This document shows positions 39,000 through 49,800 of a stretch of 64,000 bases of DNA, piece after piece. Under the pieces are notes generated by a model. The model saw only the letters and a list, made by a program, of their open reading frames with translations. It did no database searches and had not been told where the DNA came from. Positions within the stretch are counted from its first letter, which is position 1, and every line of letters starts with the position of its first letter. The translations under genes were made by a program, and so were the position numbers. The stretch is from Vibrio rumoiensis 1S-45 (lineage in GTDB: Bacteria > Pseudomonadota > Gammaproteobacteria > Enterobacterales > Vibrionaceae), in assembly GCF_000286955.2 (NCBI RefSeq), contig NZ_AJYK02000082.1:124001-188000 (forward strand), given 5' to 3'.

Positions 39000-39871
39000 T
39001 GTCTGTTCTAATTAATAAAGATACTAAAGTTATTTGCCAAGGTTTCACTGGCGGTCAAGGTACATTCCACTCAGAGCAAGCGATCGATTACGGTACGCAA
39101 ATGGTCGGTGGTGTTTCTCCTGGTAAAGGCGGAACTGAGCACTTAGGTCTTCCAGTATTTAATACCGTGCGTGAAGCGGTAGAAGCGACTGGCGCAACGG
39201 CAACCGTTATCTACGTACCGGCTGCATTTTGTAAAGATGCAATTTTAGAAGCGATTGATGCAGGCATCGAGCTTATCGTGACTATCACGGAAGGCATTCC
39301 AACATTGGATATGCTTGATGTAAAAGTGAAGCTTGAAGAAACTGGCGTTCGTATGATCGGTCCAAACTGTCCAGGTGTGATCACTCCTGGTGAATGTAAG
39401 ATTGGTATCATGCCTGGTCATATCCATAAACCTGGCCGTGTTGGTATTGTTTCTCGCTCTGGTACGTTAACGTATGAAGCAGTAAAACAAACAACTGATG
39501 CTGGTTTTGGTCAATCAACGTGTGTTGGTATTGGTGGTGACCCTATTCCGGGTACTAACTTTATCGACGTATTGGAAATGTTCCAAAACGATCCCGCGAC
39601 AGAAGCCATCGTAATGATTGGTGAGATCGGTGGTACAGCAGAAGAAGAAGCGGCAGCTTACATTAAAGCAAATGTAACTAAGCCAGTTGTTTCTTACATT
39701 GCTGGTGTAACTGCGCCTCCTGGTAAGCGCATGGGTCACGCTGGTGCAATCATCTCAGGTGGTAAAGGTACTGCGGAAGATAAATTTGCAGCACTTGAAG
39801 CGGCTGGTGTTAAAACCACCAAATCACTTGCTGAAATTGGAACTGCACTGAAAGAAGTGACTGGTTGGTAA
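38999..39871 (+). CDS. sucD: Succinyl-CoA synthetase alpha subunit
   Basis: A 290-residue subunit. [15 protein letters not shown] starts the CoA-binding Rossmann domain; [23 protein letters not shown] and [11 protein letters not shown] follow. [17 protein letters not shown] carries the phosphohistidine. E. coli SucD has 289. A GGAGGG ribosome binding site is inside the sucC end. It closes the sdh-suc cluster. Confidence 0.98.
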   Translation: MSVLINKDTKVICQGFTGGQGTFHSEQAIDYGTQMVGGVSPGKGGTEHLGLPVFNTVREAVEATGATATVIYVPAAFCKDAILEAIDAGIELIVTITEGIPTLDMLDVKVKLEETGVRMIGPNCPGVITPGECKIGIMPGHIHKPGRVGIVSRSGTLTYEAVKQTTDAGFGQSTCVGIGGDPIPGTNFIDVLEMFQNDPATEAIVMIGEIGGTAEEEAAAYIKANVTKPVVSYIAGVTAPPGKRMGHAGAIISGGKGTAEDKFAALEAAGVKTTKSLAEIGTALKEVTGW

Positions 39872-39925
39872 TCTGCCATTTTTAAATAATGCAGTGATCC
39901 CCCAAGGCATCGGATATAAATAGAT

Positions 39926-39951
39926 AAGGTCATCTTCGGATGGCCTTTTTA
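39926..39951 (+). terminator. Terminator of the suc operon with UUCG tetraloop
   Basis: AAGGTCATC-TTCG-GATGGCCTT (one G-U pair) followed by TTTATTT, 55 bases after the sucD stop. Confidence 0.85.
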
Positions 39952-40014
39952 TTTGCTTTGAATTGGATACTGGGTAAAGTAGAACACTACATACAAATAT
40001 CAAAGGATTCAGTT

Positions 40015-40392
40015 ATGTTCAGTCACATTATGCTTGGTGCCAATGATCTTGATGCGTCAAAAAAATTTTATGATGCGATTTTAGGTGTACTGGGATATGA
40101 CGCAGGGGTCATGCTTGGTGAGCGTTGCATTTATAAAACGCCAACCGGTATATTTATTTTAACCAAGCCGATTAATGGTGAAGTCGCCACCCATGGTAAT
40201 GGTTCAACCTTTGGTTTTTCTATTGCCACTCCAGAATTGGTTCATGCGTGGCACGAAGCTGGCATAGCAAATGGCGGGATCACTTGTGAAGATCCTCCTG
40301 GTGAGCGTAATGGGCTTGCTGGTCGTTTATATTTAGCTTATTTGCGCGATCCTGCTGGAAATAAGTTATGTGGAACTCACCGAATGGCGTAG
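40015..40392 (+). CDS. VOC (glyoxalase/bleomycin-resistance fold) family protein
   Basis: A 125-residue protein of one VOC domain: MFSHIMLGANDLDASKKFYDAILG at the start and GRLYLAYLRDPAGNKLCGTHR at the end. The N-terminal His (His4) and acidic/aromatic residues fit the metal-site pattern of small glyoxalase-like proteins. ATG 40015 has AAAGGA upstream; the open frame from 39940 runs through the suc terminator and is rejected. The substrate is unknown. Confidence 0.88.
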   Translation: MFSHIMLGANDLDASKKFYDAILGVLGYDAGVMLGERCIYKTPTGIFILTKPINGEVATHGNGSTFGFSIATPELVHAWHEAGIANGGITCEDPPGERNGLAGRLYLAYLRDPAGNKLCGTHRMA

Positions 40393-40428
40393 AGGTTTAC
40401 ACCGGTAAAGCTACAAATTATTGTATCA

Positions 40429-40463
40429 AGTAAACCCCATGAATTTAATTCTATGGGGTTTAC
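40429..40463. terminator. Hairpin between the VOC gene and the amylase gene, probable terminator
   Basis: AGTAAACCCCAT / ATGGGGTTTACT, 12-base perfect stem between two convergent genes. Neither side has a long T-run. Confidence 0.6.
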
Positions 40464-40502
40464 TTATTATGGTACTAATGCTGATGAAATTAATGCTTAT
40501 TG

Positions 40503-42539
40503 TTACGATGATGGACACATTGATACCATCACTTTATCCGGCAATCCAGATTCAGTAAATTGCAGGCTCCACACGTACTTTCCTGATTCAGGTAATAGAG
40601 CCGCGGTATCTTTGCCATAGCCTCCGTATTTCAAATCAGATACTTTGCCAGAAATTATTTCTAAAGCGGAAGCGGTAAACTGAGGCTTCCAGTTTTTAGT
40701 TGCGTATTGCATACGGTAGCTACCTGCTTGCTCATCGACCACAACTTGATAAACATTTCCCCCTTTATATTTAAACTGACGATTAGCAACATGCGTCCAA
40801 CCTGAATCAGTAAAATCACCCACGACATACAAAGGTCTATCGATAGGGCCACTTTCATTGATTGTTGGATTATCACATTGCGCTAAAAACCCTTCTCCAC
40901 TGAGGGATACTTGCGGCTTGGTTGTGATTAATTGAGCGGGCTTTTCAATGCCGAGAAAACGGGCTTCGAATGGTGCCAAAGAAATATGATATTGCTCATT
41001 ATTAGGAACAAAGCTTTCTTCATTAAACCAATCGGTTAATTGTCCTGATGAGCCTAATTGTTGCGATGTTAACGATAGTGTTTGAGGCTTATCTGAAGTG
41101 CTTACCATGAAAATCATGGATTCATCATTATAAGATTTGTGATCGATATACACCTGCTTATTTGCCAGTACAGAAATACGCTGACCTTGAGACAGTACCG
41201 GGTGATCGCGGCGCAGTGTCATCAGTTTACTGACTTGCTGTTTTAGCTGCGATTGAGCTTTAGAGAGCGTGGCGGTAATACCCTCGATTTTTGCACCAGA
41301 ACGCGCCACATGATCGTCACACAAGCCTTGAGCAGCACAAATATCGTTAGGGACTTTATCGTAGAAGTCTTTTACTTCATCGCCAATTTCATCACCATAA
41401 TACAAGGTAATTGGGCCTGAATAAGCAGTAATAAAAGAGAGGGCGGCGAGGTGGCGTTGCCAATAACTGCCATCTTTGGGCTGTGCAATAAAGCCTCGTT
41501 GCAATAAATCACCAAACCGAACCAGATCATGATTGCCTAACATTAAGTTTGGCCTTGCATGTTTTGGGTACAGATCATGAAGATCCATTCCTTGTGCCAA
41601 CCAATCTCCACCTTTACCCCCATTGCCGTTCTCATTGACCGCAAAGGTTTCAACTAAACGATAGCGCATAGGAAAATCAAAAGCTGAACATAAAGCAGGG
41701 TTCGCATCACTGCCATATCCATGCTCAGTGATATAGTTTTGGTTATTCCAAATTTCAGCCACCATGTAACCGAGCGGGTGCACCATTTCACCTTGATCAT
41801 TGGCATATTGAACTTGTTGAGAGGTGTGCTCAACGGCTTGACGAAGCTTAGACCAATACTCGGTAGGAACTTGATACGCTTGATCTAATCGCCATCCATC
41901 AATCTTTAAGGTTTCTATCCAATAGGTTGCTACTTCTTGATAGAAGGGCAAGCTGTCTGGGTAACGGACAGGGTTATCTTTTCCTGTAGGAAGGAGGCCA
42001 GTAGGTGAGGGCTTGATATTGGATTTATGGTGGCCAAACACCCCGTCAAAAAAGACATAAAGCCCACGTTTATGGGCTTCATTTACTAATGTTTTGGCTT
42101 GTTCTAAGGTGCCAAATTTGGGATCGATTTTAAAATAATCACTGGCAAAATAGCCGGTGGCATCCAGTTTGTCATCCCAATGAGATTGTCCTTTGATAGG
42201 CGTTGATTCAAAAATAGGGGTTAACCAAATCGCATTTACGCCAAGAGACTGAATATAGTCGAGTGAGTTGATGATGCCTTGCAAATCTCCATTATGGTGA
42301 CTTGTCCCATAGCCGGTATCGTAATTGGCATTTTTATCACTATCGACAAAGCTTTCCACCATGATTTGATACATACGTAAATTGTTTGTCTCTACTTGAG
42401 AAGGTGAAGCACATTCTATTACTGTGGAAGGTGCAGAATGGACGGCACTTGAAAATAAGCTCGAAGCAACTGTAGACGTAATAATGATCGCAGAAGTGGT
42501 AATAATCTTAGAAGTAGCAAAAGGGATGCGTCGTTTCAT
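40503..42539 (-). CDS. Secreted GH13 alpha-amylase-family glycoside hydrolase
   Basis: A 678-residue exported enzyme with a Sec signal peptide (about 1-36). The TIM barrel shows the GH13 triad: Asp219 in GWRLDQA, Glu262 in MVAEIWN and Asp338 in LGNHDLVR. Region I is unusual (FFDGVFGHH, 164-171) in place of the common DxVxNH. A barrel-associated C-domain follows, and residues about 565-678 (PLYVVGDFTDSGWT and later) look like a beta-sandwich carbohydrate-binding module. It likely acts on alpha-glucans such as starch or glycogen. Genomic neighbours give no pathway context. Monocistronic. Confidence 0.9.
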   Translation of the reverse strand: MKRRIPFATSKIITTSAIIITSTVASSLFSSAVHSAPSTVIECASPSQVETNNLRMYQIMVESFVDSDKNANYDTGYGTSHHNGDLQGIINSLDYIQSLGVNAIWLTPIFESTPIKGQSHWDDKLDATGYFASDYFKIDPKFGTLEQAKTLVNEAHKRGLYVFFDGVFGHHKSNIKPSPTGLLPTGKDNPVRYPDSLPFYQEVATYWIETLKIDGWRLDQAYQVPTEYWSKLRQAVEHTSQQVQYANDQGEMVHPLGYMVAEIWNNQNYITEHGYGSDANPALCSAFDFPMRYRLVETFAVNENGNGGKGGDWLAQGMDLHDLYPKHARPNLMLGNHDLVRFGDLLQRGFIAQPKDGSYWQRHLAALSFITAYSGPITLYYGDEIGDEVKDFYDKVPNDICAAQGLCDDHVARSGAKIEGITATLSKAQSQLKQQVSKLMTLRRDHPVLSQGQRISVLANKQVYIDHKSYNDESMIFMVSTSDKPQTLSLTSQQLGSSGQLTDWFNEESFVPNNEQYHISLAPFEARFLGIEKPAQLITTKPQVSLSGEGFLAQCDNPTINESGPIDRPLYVVGDFTDSGWTHVANRQFKYKGGNVYQVVVDEQAGSYRMQYATKNWKPQFTASALEIISGKVSDLKYGGYGKDTAALLPESGKYVWSLQFTESGLPDKVMVSMCPSS

Positions 42540-42731
42540 GCTCTTTATCTCTTATTAGAATAATGGGTTAATAGCCATTATTCATGAGTGCAAAGGTGCT
42601 GAAACCATCCTTAACTGAGATAGTAGAGGCGTAGATAAAAAGGGTGAGAGATGGGCATCACAAACCGTGTAATGCCCAGTGTAAAGCAATCAGATGAAAG
42701 GCGGCTCAGAGTAGATACCTACCTTTCATTA
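42540..42731. other. Intergenic region downstream of znuB
   Basis: Two inverted repeats, TGGGCAT/ATGCCCA (42652-42678) and ATGAAAGG/CCTTTCAT (42694-42729), could form hairpins after znuB on the minus strand. The amylase promoter must also lie here. No canonical T-run terminator is seen. Confidence 0.4.
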
Positions 42732-43517
42732 TTAGGCGTTCGATTTTTTAAATTGGCTGAGCATAAACAACGCCGCAGCGCATATCACGACAGAAGGACC
42801 TGCTGGTGTATCGTAAATCCAAGATAAGGATAATCCGCATAAAACAGAAACTATTCCGAGGCAAGATGCACCTACCGCCATCTGTTCTGGCGTTCGTGCA
42901 AAGCGTCTGGCGGTAGCCGCAGGAATGATAAGTAGAGAGGTAATAATTAACGCCCCAACAAATTTCATGCCGACGGCAATCACTAAGCCTACCAACAACA
43001 TTAATACAATACGCATCAATGGAACATTCACGCCTTCAACACTGGCTAACTCTTCACTGATGGAGGTTGATAGTAGTGGTCGCCAAAAATAAATTAGCAG
43101 CGCCATAATCACGAGACCACCTAAATAAATAAATAATAAATCGGAAGGAGAAACGGCAAGTAAGTCACCAAAAAGGTAACTCATGAGATCAACTCGAACA
43201 TTATCCAAAAAACTGATCGCCACCAAACCAAGTGATAATGAGCTGTGTGCCAGAATACCGAGAAGCGTATCGGTTGCGACCACCTTTTGTTCTTGTAAGG
43301 TCGCAAGTAAAACAGCAATGCCTAAGCAGCATACGACTAAGGCAAGATATAAATTTACATCCAGTAAAAAACCTAAAGCTAATCCTAATAATGAAGCGTG
43401 AGCTAGAGTGTCACCAAAGTACGCCATTTTGCGCCATACCACTAACGAACCTAAAGGACCGGCAATAATTGCGATGCCTAAACCAGCCAGTACCGACGGA
43501 AAGAGAATATCAAACAT
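42732..43517 (-). CDS. znuB: Zinc ABC transporter permease ZnuB
   Basis: A 261-residue inner-membrane protein with about 8 helices of the ABC-3 (metal) permease family. [40 protein letters not shown] is the standard N-terminus, and [19 protein letters not shown] lies near the coupling region. E. coli ZnuB has 261. It starts 3 bases after the znuC stop. Confidence 0.97.
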   Translation of the reverse strand: MFDILFPSVLAGLGIAIIAGPLGSLVVWRKMAYFGDTLAHASLLGLALGFLLDVNLYLALVVCCLGIAVLLATLQEQKVVATDTLLGILAHSSLSLGLVAISFLDNVRVDLMSYLFGDLLAVSPSDLLFIYLGGLVIMALLIYFWRPLLSTSISEELASVEGVNVPLMRIVLMLLVGLVIAVGMKFVGALIITSLLIIPAATARRFARTPEQMAVGASCLGIVSVLCGLSLSWIYDTPAGPSVVICAAALFMLSQFKKSNA

Positions 43518-43520
43518 AGA

Positions 43521-44324
43521 TTAATGACCACGTTTTTTTTGAGTTGTGGAAGGATGTGCACAGCTATTGTGAGAGCAGGCTTCCGGCTCACCTTCAACCG
43601 CTTCACCTGCGAGATCATGATGGTGGTGATGTTCATGATGATAAAAAGCCAGTGTATCTTTTGCGGTTTGACCAAACATCGCAATGTAAGAAGGATGCTT
43701 GGTGATAGCTTCTGGTGCGCCAGAACAGCAAATATGGTGCTGCAAGCATATTACTTCATCGGTTTGCGCCATGACTAAATGCAGATCGTGTGACACCATG
43801 AAAACGGCACAGCCAAAACGTTGACGTATAGTGTTTATCAAAGTGTAAAGATCAATTTGCCCTTGTACATCGACACCTTGAGCGGGTTCATCAAGCACTA
43901 ATAAATCAGGGCGTTGCAATAAAGCACGCGCTAATAATACCCGTTGGTTCTCACCTCCAGATAATTTATGCATATCATTTTTATAGAGACTTTCAGCGCC
44001 TACTAGGCGTAAAGATTCCATGCGCTCTTGAGTGCTGTAACGCCCGGCTAATTTAAGAAATCGATCAACCGTTAATGGTAAACTATCATTAAGGCGTAAT
44101 TTTTGAGGAACATAGCCAATTCTCAAGCTTTTACTTTTGGTCACCGTTCCAGAATAATTCTTGACTAAACCTAACATGACTTTAACTAATGTGGATTTGC
44201 CTGCGCCATTAGGACCGATTAAAGTCGTAATTTCACCTTTCTTAATCGAGACATTAATATTATTAAGTACCGCTTTGTCATTGTATTGAACAGATATGTT
44301 GTCGAGTAGAATTAATTCACTCAT
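43521..44324 (-). CDS. znuC: Zinc ABC transporter ATPase ZnuC
   Basis: A 267-residue ATPase. Walker A GPNGAGKST, signature LSGGENQRVLLARAL, Walker B LLVLDEPAQGVD and the H-loop VSHDLH are all present. A His-rich tail (HHEHHHHH, then Cys/His residues) extends past the core, as in other ZnuC proteins, and could bind zinc. Start ATG 44324 (MSELILLDNISVQ) is chosen over 44366, which lies within the Zur-type site. It is divergent from znuA. Confidence 0.96.
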   Translation of the reverse strand: MSELILLDNISVQYNDKAVLNNINVSIKKGEITTLIGPNGAGKSTLVKVMLGLVKNYSGTVTKSKSLRIGYVPQKLRLNDSLPLTVDRFLKLAGRYSTQERMESLRLVGAESLYKNDMHKLSGGENQRVLLARALLQRPDLLVLDEPAQGVDVQGQIDLYTLINTIRQRFGCAVFMVSHDLHLVMAQTDEVICLQHHICCSGAPEAITKHPSYIAMFGQTAKDTLAFYHHEHHHHHDLAGEAVEGEPEACSHNSCAHPSTTQKKRGH

Positions 44325-44346
44325 GGTTAAACCAACTTGATGATGT

Positions 44347-44367
44347 GTAATGTTATATAGTAACATT
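44347..44367. promoter_or_regulatory. Zur-type operator between znuCB and znuA
   Basis: TAATGTTA-N5-TAACATTA, a perfect palindrome fitting the gammaproteobacterial Zur box (core TGTTATANNATAACA). It lies between the two divergent zinc-uptake units, where one site can control both. Confidence 0.75.
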
Positions 44368-44441
44368 ATCGAAAATGATTACCAATATAGAAATAGGGGC
44401 AAACTGACCCTATTTATTTGTTCATATTACGGAGAATAGAG

Positions 44442-45362
44442 ATGCGTCGAATTTTATCACACGCTGGGCTGGCAATGGCAACATTGATTGGAATGCTTGT
44501 TACCCCTGCAGCATGGGCGGAGACTGAGCAGCCTATCACCGTAATGACATCAATCAAGCCATTACAATTGATCACATCAGAACTCACACATGGCGTAACA
44601 GAGACCCAAGTGTTGTTATCAACCAATACTTCTCCGCATGATTATGCTTTAAAGCCTTCTGATGTAAAAAAATTGAAAACCGTTGATTTGTTTGTTTGGG
44701 TTGGACCGGGTTTAGAGTCTTTCTTAGAGGGGGTTATGCAAAATAGTCAAAATGCATTGCAACTTGATCAACAAGCATCGATCGACAAAATTGAATACGA
44801 CGAACATGAAGGGCACGATCACGATGATGGCCACGATCACCATGGTAATTACAATCCTCATTTATGGTTAGGGCCAATACAAGCTGCACAAATGGCGAAA
44901 GTGATTTCAGATAAATTGATCAAAATTGACCCAGAGCACAGCAAAGAATACCAAGCGAATTTCCAATCTTTCATTCTAAATTTGGATACAACAGTCGATA
45001 GCATCAAACATCAATTAGAGCCAGTTAAGCAGCATGGTTATTATGTTTTCCATGATGCTTATGATTACTATGAAGAGTATTTTGGTTTAAATAACCTCGG
45101 TCACTTTACGGTATCACCGGAACGCCGTCCGGGCGCAAAGACATTGATCGACATTCGCACAGCATTGCAGTCAGATAAGGTATATTGTGTGTTCTCTGAA
45201 CCCCAGTTTACTCCAGCAGTCATTAACTCTGTGATGCGTGGTACTGATGTGAAACATGGTGTACTCGATCCTTTAGCGACAAAATATAGAGCAGAGCCCG
45301 GTGCTTATTTTAAATTTATTCAAGATCTGGCTACGAGCTATAGTGATTGTTTAACTCGTTAA
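44442..45362 (+). CDS. znuA: Zinc ABC transporter substrate-binding protein ZnuA
   Basis: A 306-residue periplasmic protein with signal peptide about 1-27 (ending AAWAETE). SIKPLQLITSELTHG and TNTSPHDYALKPSDVK (first metal His) are typical. A His/Asp-rich loop around residues 122-138 (EGHDHDDGHDHHG), then NPHLWLGP and the HDAYDYYEEYFGL His, complete the site. CGGAG precedes the ATG at 44442. It delivers Zn2+ to ZnuBC. Confidence 0.97.
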   Translation: MRRILSHAGLAMATLIGMLVTPAAWAETEQPITVMTSIKPLQLITSELTHGVTETQVLLSTNTSPHDYALKPSDVKKLKTVDLFVWVGPGLESFLEGVMQNSQNALQLDQQASIDKIEYDEHEGHDHDDGHDHHGNYNPHLWLGPIQAAQMAKVISDKLIKIDPEHSKEYQANFQSFILNLDTTVDSIKHQLEPVKQHGYYVFHDAYDYYEEYFGLNNLGHFTVSPERRPGAKTLIDIRTALQSDKVYCVFSEPQFTPAVINSVMRGTDVKHGVLDPLATKYRAEPGAYFKFIQDLATSYSDCLTR

Positions 45363-45371
45363 GGTTTGCCT

Positions 45372-46670
45372 TTGTATCATCCCATGCAATATAAAAAATG
45401 GAAACGCCAACGTCTGCAGCGAAAGTTGTATATAGGATTGTTGGTTCTTTTGCTTGGGATGATTGCTATTGGGCTATTTTATTACCGACCATGGTTGTCT
45501 TCGTTCTATTTTTCTGGGGGAGCATTTGAACAAAATAGTGAGCCATTTAGTGCGATACTCGATAGGAATGATCCAGCATTTGAAGTTCCAAAAGATAGTA
45601 TAGAGCAATACCAAGATAAGCTGATTAGCACGCATAAAGTAAAGGCTAACGAAAACTTAAAAGACATATTTAATCTTTATGGTTTAGATCCGAATGACTT
45701 ATTAGCCTTGATAAAAGCCAATCGACAAGCCACTAATTTATCTGCAGGGCAAATCATTGAATGGCAACAAGATAAGAGTGGTCAGTTACTCAATGTGACG
45801 ATTTACCGAACGGCACGCTTAAGTAGCCAATATCACCGGATAGGGGAGCACTTCGAATTTACCCCAAAACGAATCCAAGGTTACAATAAAACGGAAATCA
45901 AAGTCGCGGAAGTTAGGCAAAATTTTTATCAAGCGGCTCGCTCTATAGGATTGACGCTGGAGCAAATACAAACCATTGCTAAATCTCTTTATTGGCAAAT
46001 TGATGTTACTAAGCAAGCAAGCCTTGGTGACAAAATAGCTGTGCAACTTTTACAACATTATGTTGGGCAAGAAAAAATAGATACAGGTAAAGTGAGTGCA
46101 ATTTGGTATCGACATAATAATCAAGATTACCAAGTGGGTCGTGCTGATAATGGTGAGTTTTATCAGTTAGATGGAGCGAGCGTCGATAAGCAAATGGATC
46201 GTTTTCCTGTTAAGTCCTTTTTTCCTATTAGTTCTGCTTTTAATCCCCATCGACTTAATCCTGTAACACATCGTTATGCGCCTCATTATGGAACAGATAT
46301 TGCCACTCCAATAGGTACACCGGTTTATGCCACAGGAGATGGCGACGTGGTTAAAGTGGGAGTACATCCTTTAGCAGGACACTATCTTGTGATTAAAAAT
46401 GGTCGAACTTACAGCACGAGGTTTTTACATTTAAGCAAAGTGCTTGTTAAGGTTGGCCAAGTTGTTAAGCGTGGGCAAAGGGTTGCATTATCGGGAAATA
46501 GTGGCCGTTCAACGGGGCCACATTTACACTATGAATTAAGACAAAATGACCAACCGATTGACCCTATGTCCGCGCCATTGCCTAATTCGCGTGCCATCCC
46601 AATAGATCAGAAATCCGAGTTCTTATCAGCGGCCAATACCACAATGTTGCGAATTCGTGATCACTTCTAA
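45372..46670 (+). CDS. mepM: MepM-like murein DD-endopeptidase (LysM + M23)
   Basis: A 432-residue cell-wall hydrolase. A membrane anchor lies near residues 15-35, a LysM-like/OapA segment about 85-125 (HKVKANENLKDIFNLYGLD), and the M23 metallopeptidase near 295-395. Zinc residues are His and Asp in APHYGTDIATP and the HxH in GPHLHYE. The E. coli homologue cleaves DD-crosslinks and is likewise next to znuA. The start is uncertain: TTG 45372 has AAGG (overlapping the znuA stop) 7 bases upstream; ATG 45384 is the alternative. Confidence 0.93.
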   Translation: MYHPMQYKKWKRQRLQRKLYIGLLVLLLGMIAIGLFYYRPWLSSFYFSGGAFEQNSEPFSAILDRNDPAFEVPKDSIEQYQDKLISTHKVKANENLKDIFNLYGLDPNDLLALIKANRQATNLSAGQIIEWQQDKSGQLLNVTIYRTARLSSQYHRIGEHFEFTPKRIQGYNKTEIKVAEVRQNFYQAARSIGLTLEQIQTIAKSLYWQIDVTKQASLGDKIAVQLLQHYVGQEKIDTGKVSAIWYRHNNQDYQVGRADNGEFYQLDGASVDKQMDRFPVKSFFPISSAFNPHRLNPVTHRYAPHYGTDIATPIGTPVYATGDGDVVKVGVHPLAGHYLVIKNGRTYSTRFLHLSKVLVKVGQVVKRGQRVALSGNSGRSTGPHLHYELRQNDQPIDPMSAPLPNSRAIPIDQKSEFLSAANTTMLRIRDHF

Positions 46671-46827
46671 AGTTATTGCTATCCATTTTTGACTTTTCTT
46701 TCATGTGGCGAATGTCTGGTATATCTTTGTTTGTAAAGATATTAATTATCGCAAAATATCTATTATAATAAAGACATCTCATGCCATAATTCTGGCAATA
46801 ATGACTACTGAAATTTAAGGCTTGCTT

Positions 46828-49800
46828 GTGATCTCGCGTATAGTGCGATGTTTAATCTTGGTGATGGTTTCAATTTCTGCTTATGCAGTAGAAACCGATT
46901 CCATTTATTACTCTTTGCCTAGTCAAAACCAAGGTCACTTTCTCACAGCCAAAAAACTGTTTGCCAACCCTAATGGTGGTGTCTGGGTTCAAGATATTTA
47001 TAACCATATTCATTTCTACGATGGGCAGCATCTGTTACCCAAATCCAGCAGTATATTAGATATCAACCCGGAGCAAGTGACTTATTTAGAGGGGGATTTC
47101 TGGTACTTCCAAAATAACCATTTATATCGAAAAGCCCCATCAGGAAAGAAGCGCTTGGTATTTAGCTTACCGAGTAACAGTAAATTTAAAAAAATGGGTC
47201 AATCGAATGGGTTATTGTGGCTTTATTCTGCACACTTTTTCCATAGTGTTGATCCTAAAACCGGTAAGACGATTTCTTATCCCATTCAACGTATTACCCA
47301 AGGTTCCATTGATGAAAATACTGTTATTCAAGGTGCGGTTTTTTATGATTCTCGTTGGTTAATTTCGACAAAAACGTCACTTTATTATTTAAGCCGTAAT
47401 GGCGTTAAACGTGCAACGCCAGACTCGTTTTCCAATATCAGTCAGCTTGTTCTTGATAAAAAGCACCGTCAGTTATTAGTGGGTACCGATCAGCACCTAT
47501 TTCGTCTTGATTTGAATAAGCATCCACTGCAACGTCAAACACTGGCGAAAGGTCAAGTGCAAGCCGTATTGGTTACCGATGATGGTTATTGGATAGGGAC
47601 TAGGAAAGGGTTATATATGTATTCTTTTGAAACCCAAACACTGTCCAGTATTCAGGCTAATTATCAAGATGATTACGCCTTATCGAATAATACAATTTTA
47701 GCCTTAGCGTCGGACAACAAAAGCGGAATATGGATAGCCACCACTAAAGGCGTTAACTATTACTCGACAGTGAGTACGGTGTTTAATCGTATACGATTTG
47801 GTGATGGTGCTACAACACTATTGCCGTACAGCCACATTAATCAACTGCAAATAGTTAATGACGGAACCATTTGGATAGCGACTAATCTGGGGCTATTTAG
47901 CGCCATGCCTAAAGAAAAGAATGGGCGCAATAAAATTAAAAAAGTGGTCGATGGCAATACGGTGAATCTAAGAGTAAACGAGGGGTTGGTTTGGTTTACT
48001 CAAGGTGATCGATTATTCAAGTTAGATGCTGCTACAAATCAAATTGAAGAGATGAATCAAGATGCTAAATGGTATGGCAATAAGATCACTCATCTTGCAA
48101 TCACAGAACATGGCACGATATGGCTTTCTACTGGAAAAGGGCTGTACCGCTATTTTCCCAATCAACGGAAAGGCCAAGATTTTGGTAAAAGTTGGATGGT
48201 CGATAAGTATGGCCCGTCCGATATTACTGAGCTCTACACAGGAAAAAATGGTGCGATATGGGTCGGAACCGAACATGGTGTCTATGAATATAAAAATAGG
48301 GAAGTTATTTTTGATGCCAATAGTGTTGGGTATGGAACGACAACAAGTATTAGCGAATTTAATGGCGAAACTTTATGGACAGCAAACAGTTATGGTGTAC
48401 GGGCGTTAAATTTAAAGAATAGAGTTTCAATCGAAGTACCTTTACGAAATCGTACTAGCGTGCCTTTATGTGTCGCCGCTTCTCAATACGGCACTTGGAT
48501 GACTACCTCTAAAGGGTTGAGTTTTTATAATGATGATACGCGACTGACCAAACATTATTCTGCGCCACTTGGCGTGGTGACCAATGAGTTCTTGCCTGAT
48601 TTGTGTGCATTGTCTCCTAATGGAGAGCACTTAGCATTAGGCAGTAAGTTAGGCGTGGTTTCAGCATCCACTCAACGTTTGCATGCGCAAGATATTCCAG
48701 CCAATACTGTGTTGATAGGTGAGGTTCAGGCAAACCGTTCTGTGATTGCTGTGGCACCATTATCAGATCAATCTCTTTCCATTGATTATGGCCAATCGCT
48801 TACTCTTTCATTTGGTATTTTACCTGACTTTGATACTCCTCATTTACAGTATCGGCTAGTCGGGGGACAGGATGAATCGTGGATCGCTTATAAAGGATCG
48901 CAGCTTACTTTTGATCACTTAGATCCAGGTAAATATACCCTTGAACTGAAAACATCATCTCAGATCGGTAGTAATCAAAAAGGAACACAACTGTTTTTTG
49001 TGGTGAACAAACCTTGGTATTTATTACCTTGGGTAGTCACTTTATTTGCAGTGATGCTTTTAGCGGTAATCATTAGCATTATTGCTTGGCGTTCTCGCAT
49101 TATGGTTCGTTCGAACTTTCACCTACGACGATTAATTAATTTAAAAACACAACAGCTCAAGCATCAAAGCCAATTGCTCATTACTACGAATATGCAATTA
49201 CGCAAGCAAGCTCAAACTCGGCAAATTCTTGTAAAAGAAATGGCAGGAAAAGCGAAACAAGCGGTAGAGGGATTCCAACTGCAAGTTCAGCCACCTTCGA
49301 ATGAATTTAAGATAAAACATGCGGAGCAACTTTCAAGTCATGCATTGGACCAACTGGAGCAAATTTTAGCCTTACATTCTAGCAAAGCTAAGGAAAATAC
49401 ATTTTTAGATGGTCAGGTTGTTTCTTTGGTTATACATACGGTCGTGCAGGGATGGAAAGCCGATATTGATAAAGCGGGCGTGTATCTTGAGGTCGAGGAT
49501 TTAACCGCAGGGTGTACGGTAAAAGTGAAGCACTTTAACTTAGACTCTGTGATTAATACTCTTATTGCCAGTGCCTTGATTCGCTCCGCCAGCAATCAAA
49601 CGATCTATTTATGCGCCAAGCTGCTGGATAATGAATTACAGATTAATATCGAAGATACCGGTAATGGTTTAACGGAAGAAGAAATACTTGAGTTTGAAGC
49701 CCATGAATATGGTTTGGATGCGCATACACCCGTCTACAACCTATCAGATACGTCATTATCTGCTATTGCTCACATGGTTACGCAAAGTGGTGGCAGATTC

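Noticed and set aside
39940-40014. Upstream extension of the VOC gene
   Set aside because: It runs through the suc terminator stem; the AAAGGA-preceded ATG at 40015 matches the domain start.
42909-42918. GGCGGTAGCC resembling an RfaH ops element
   Set aside because: It lies antisense inside znuB, and the bases after GGCGGTAG do not match the required ops pattern.
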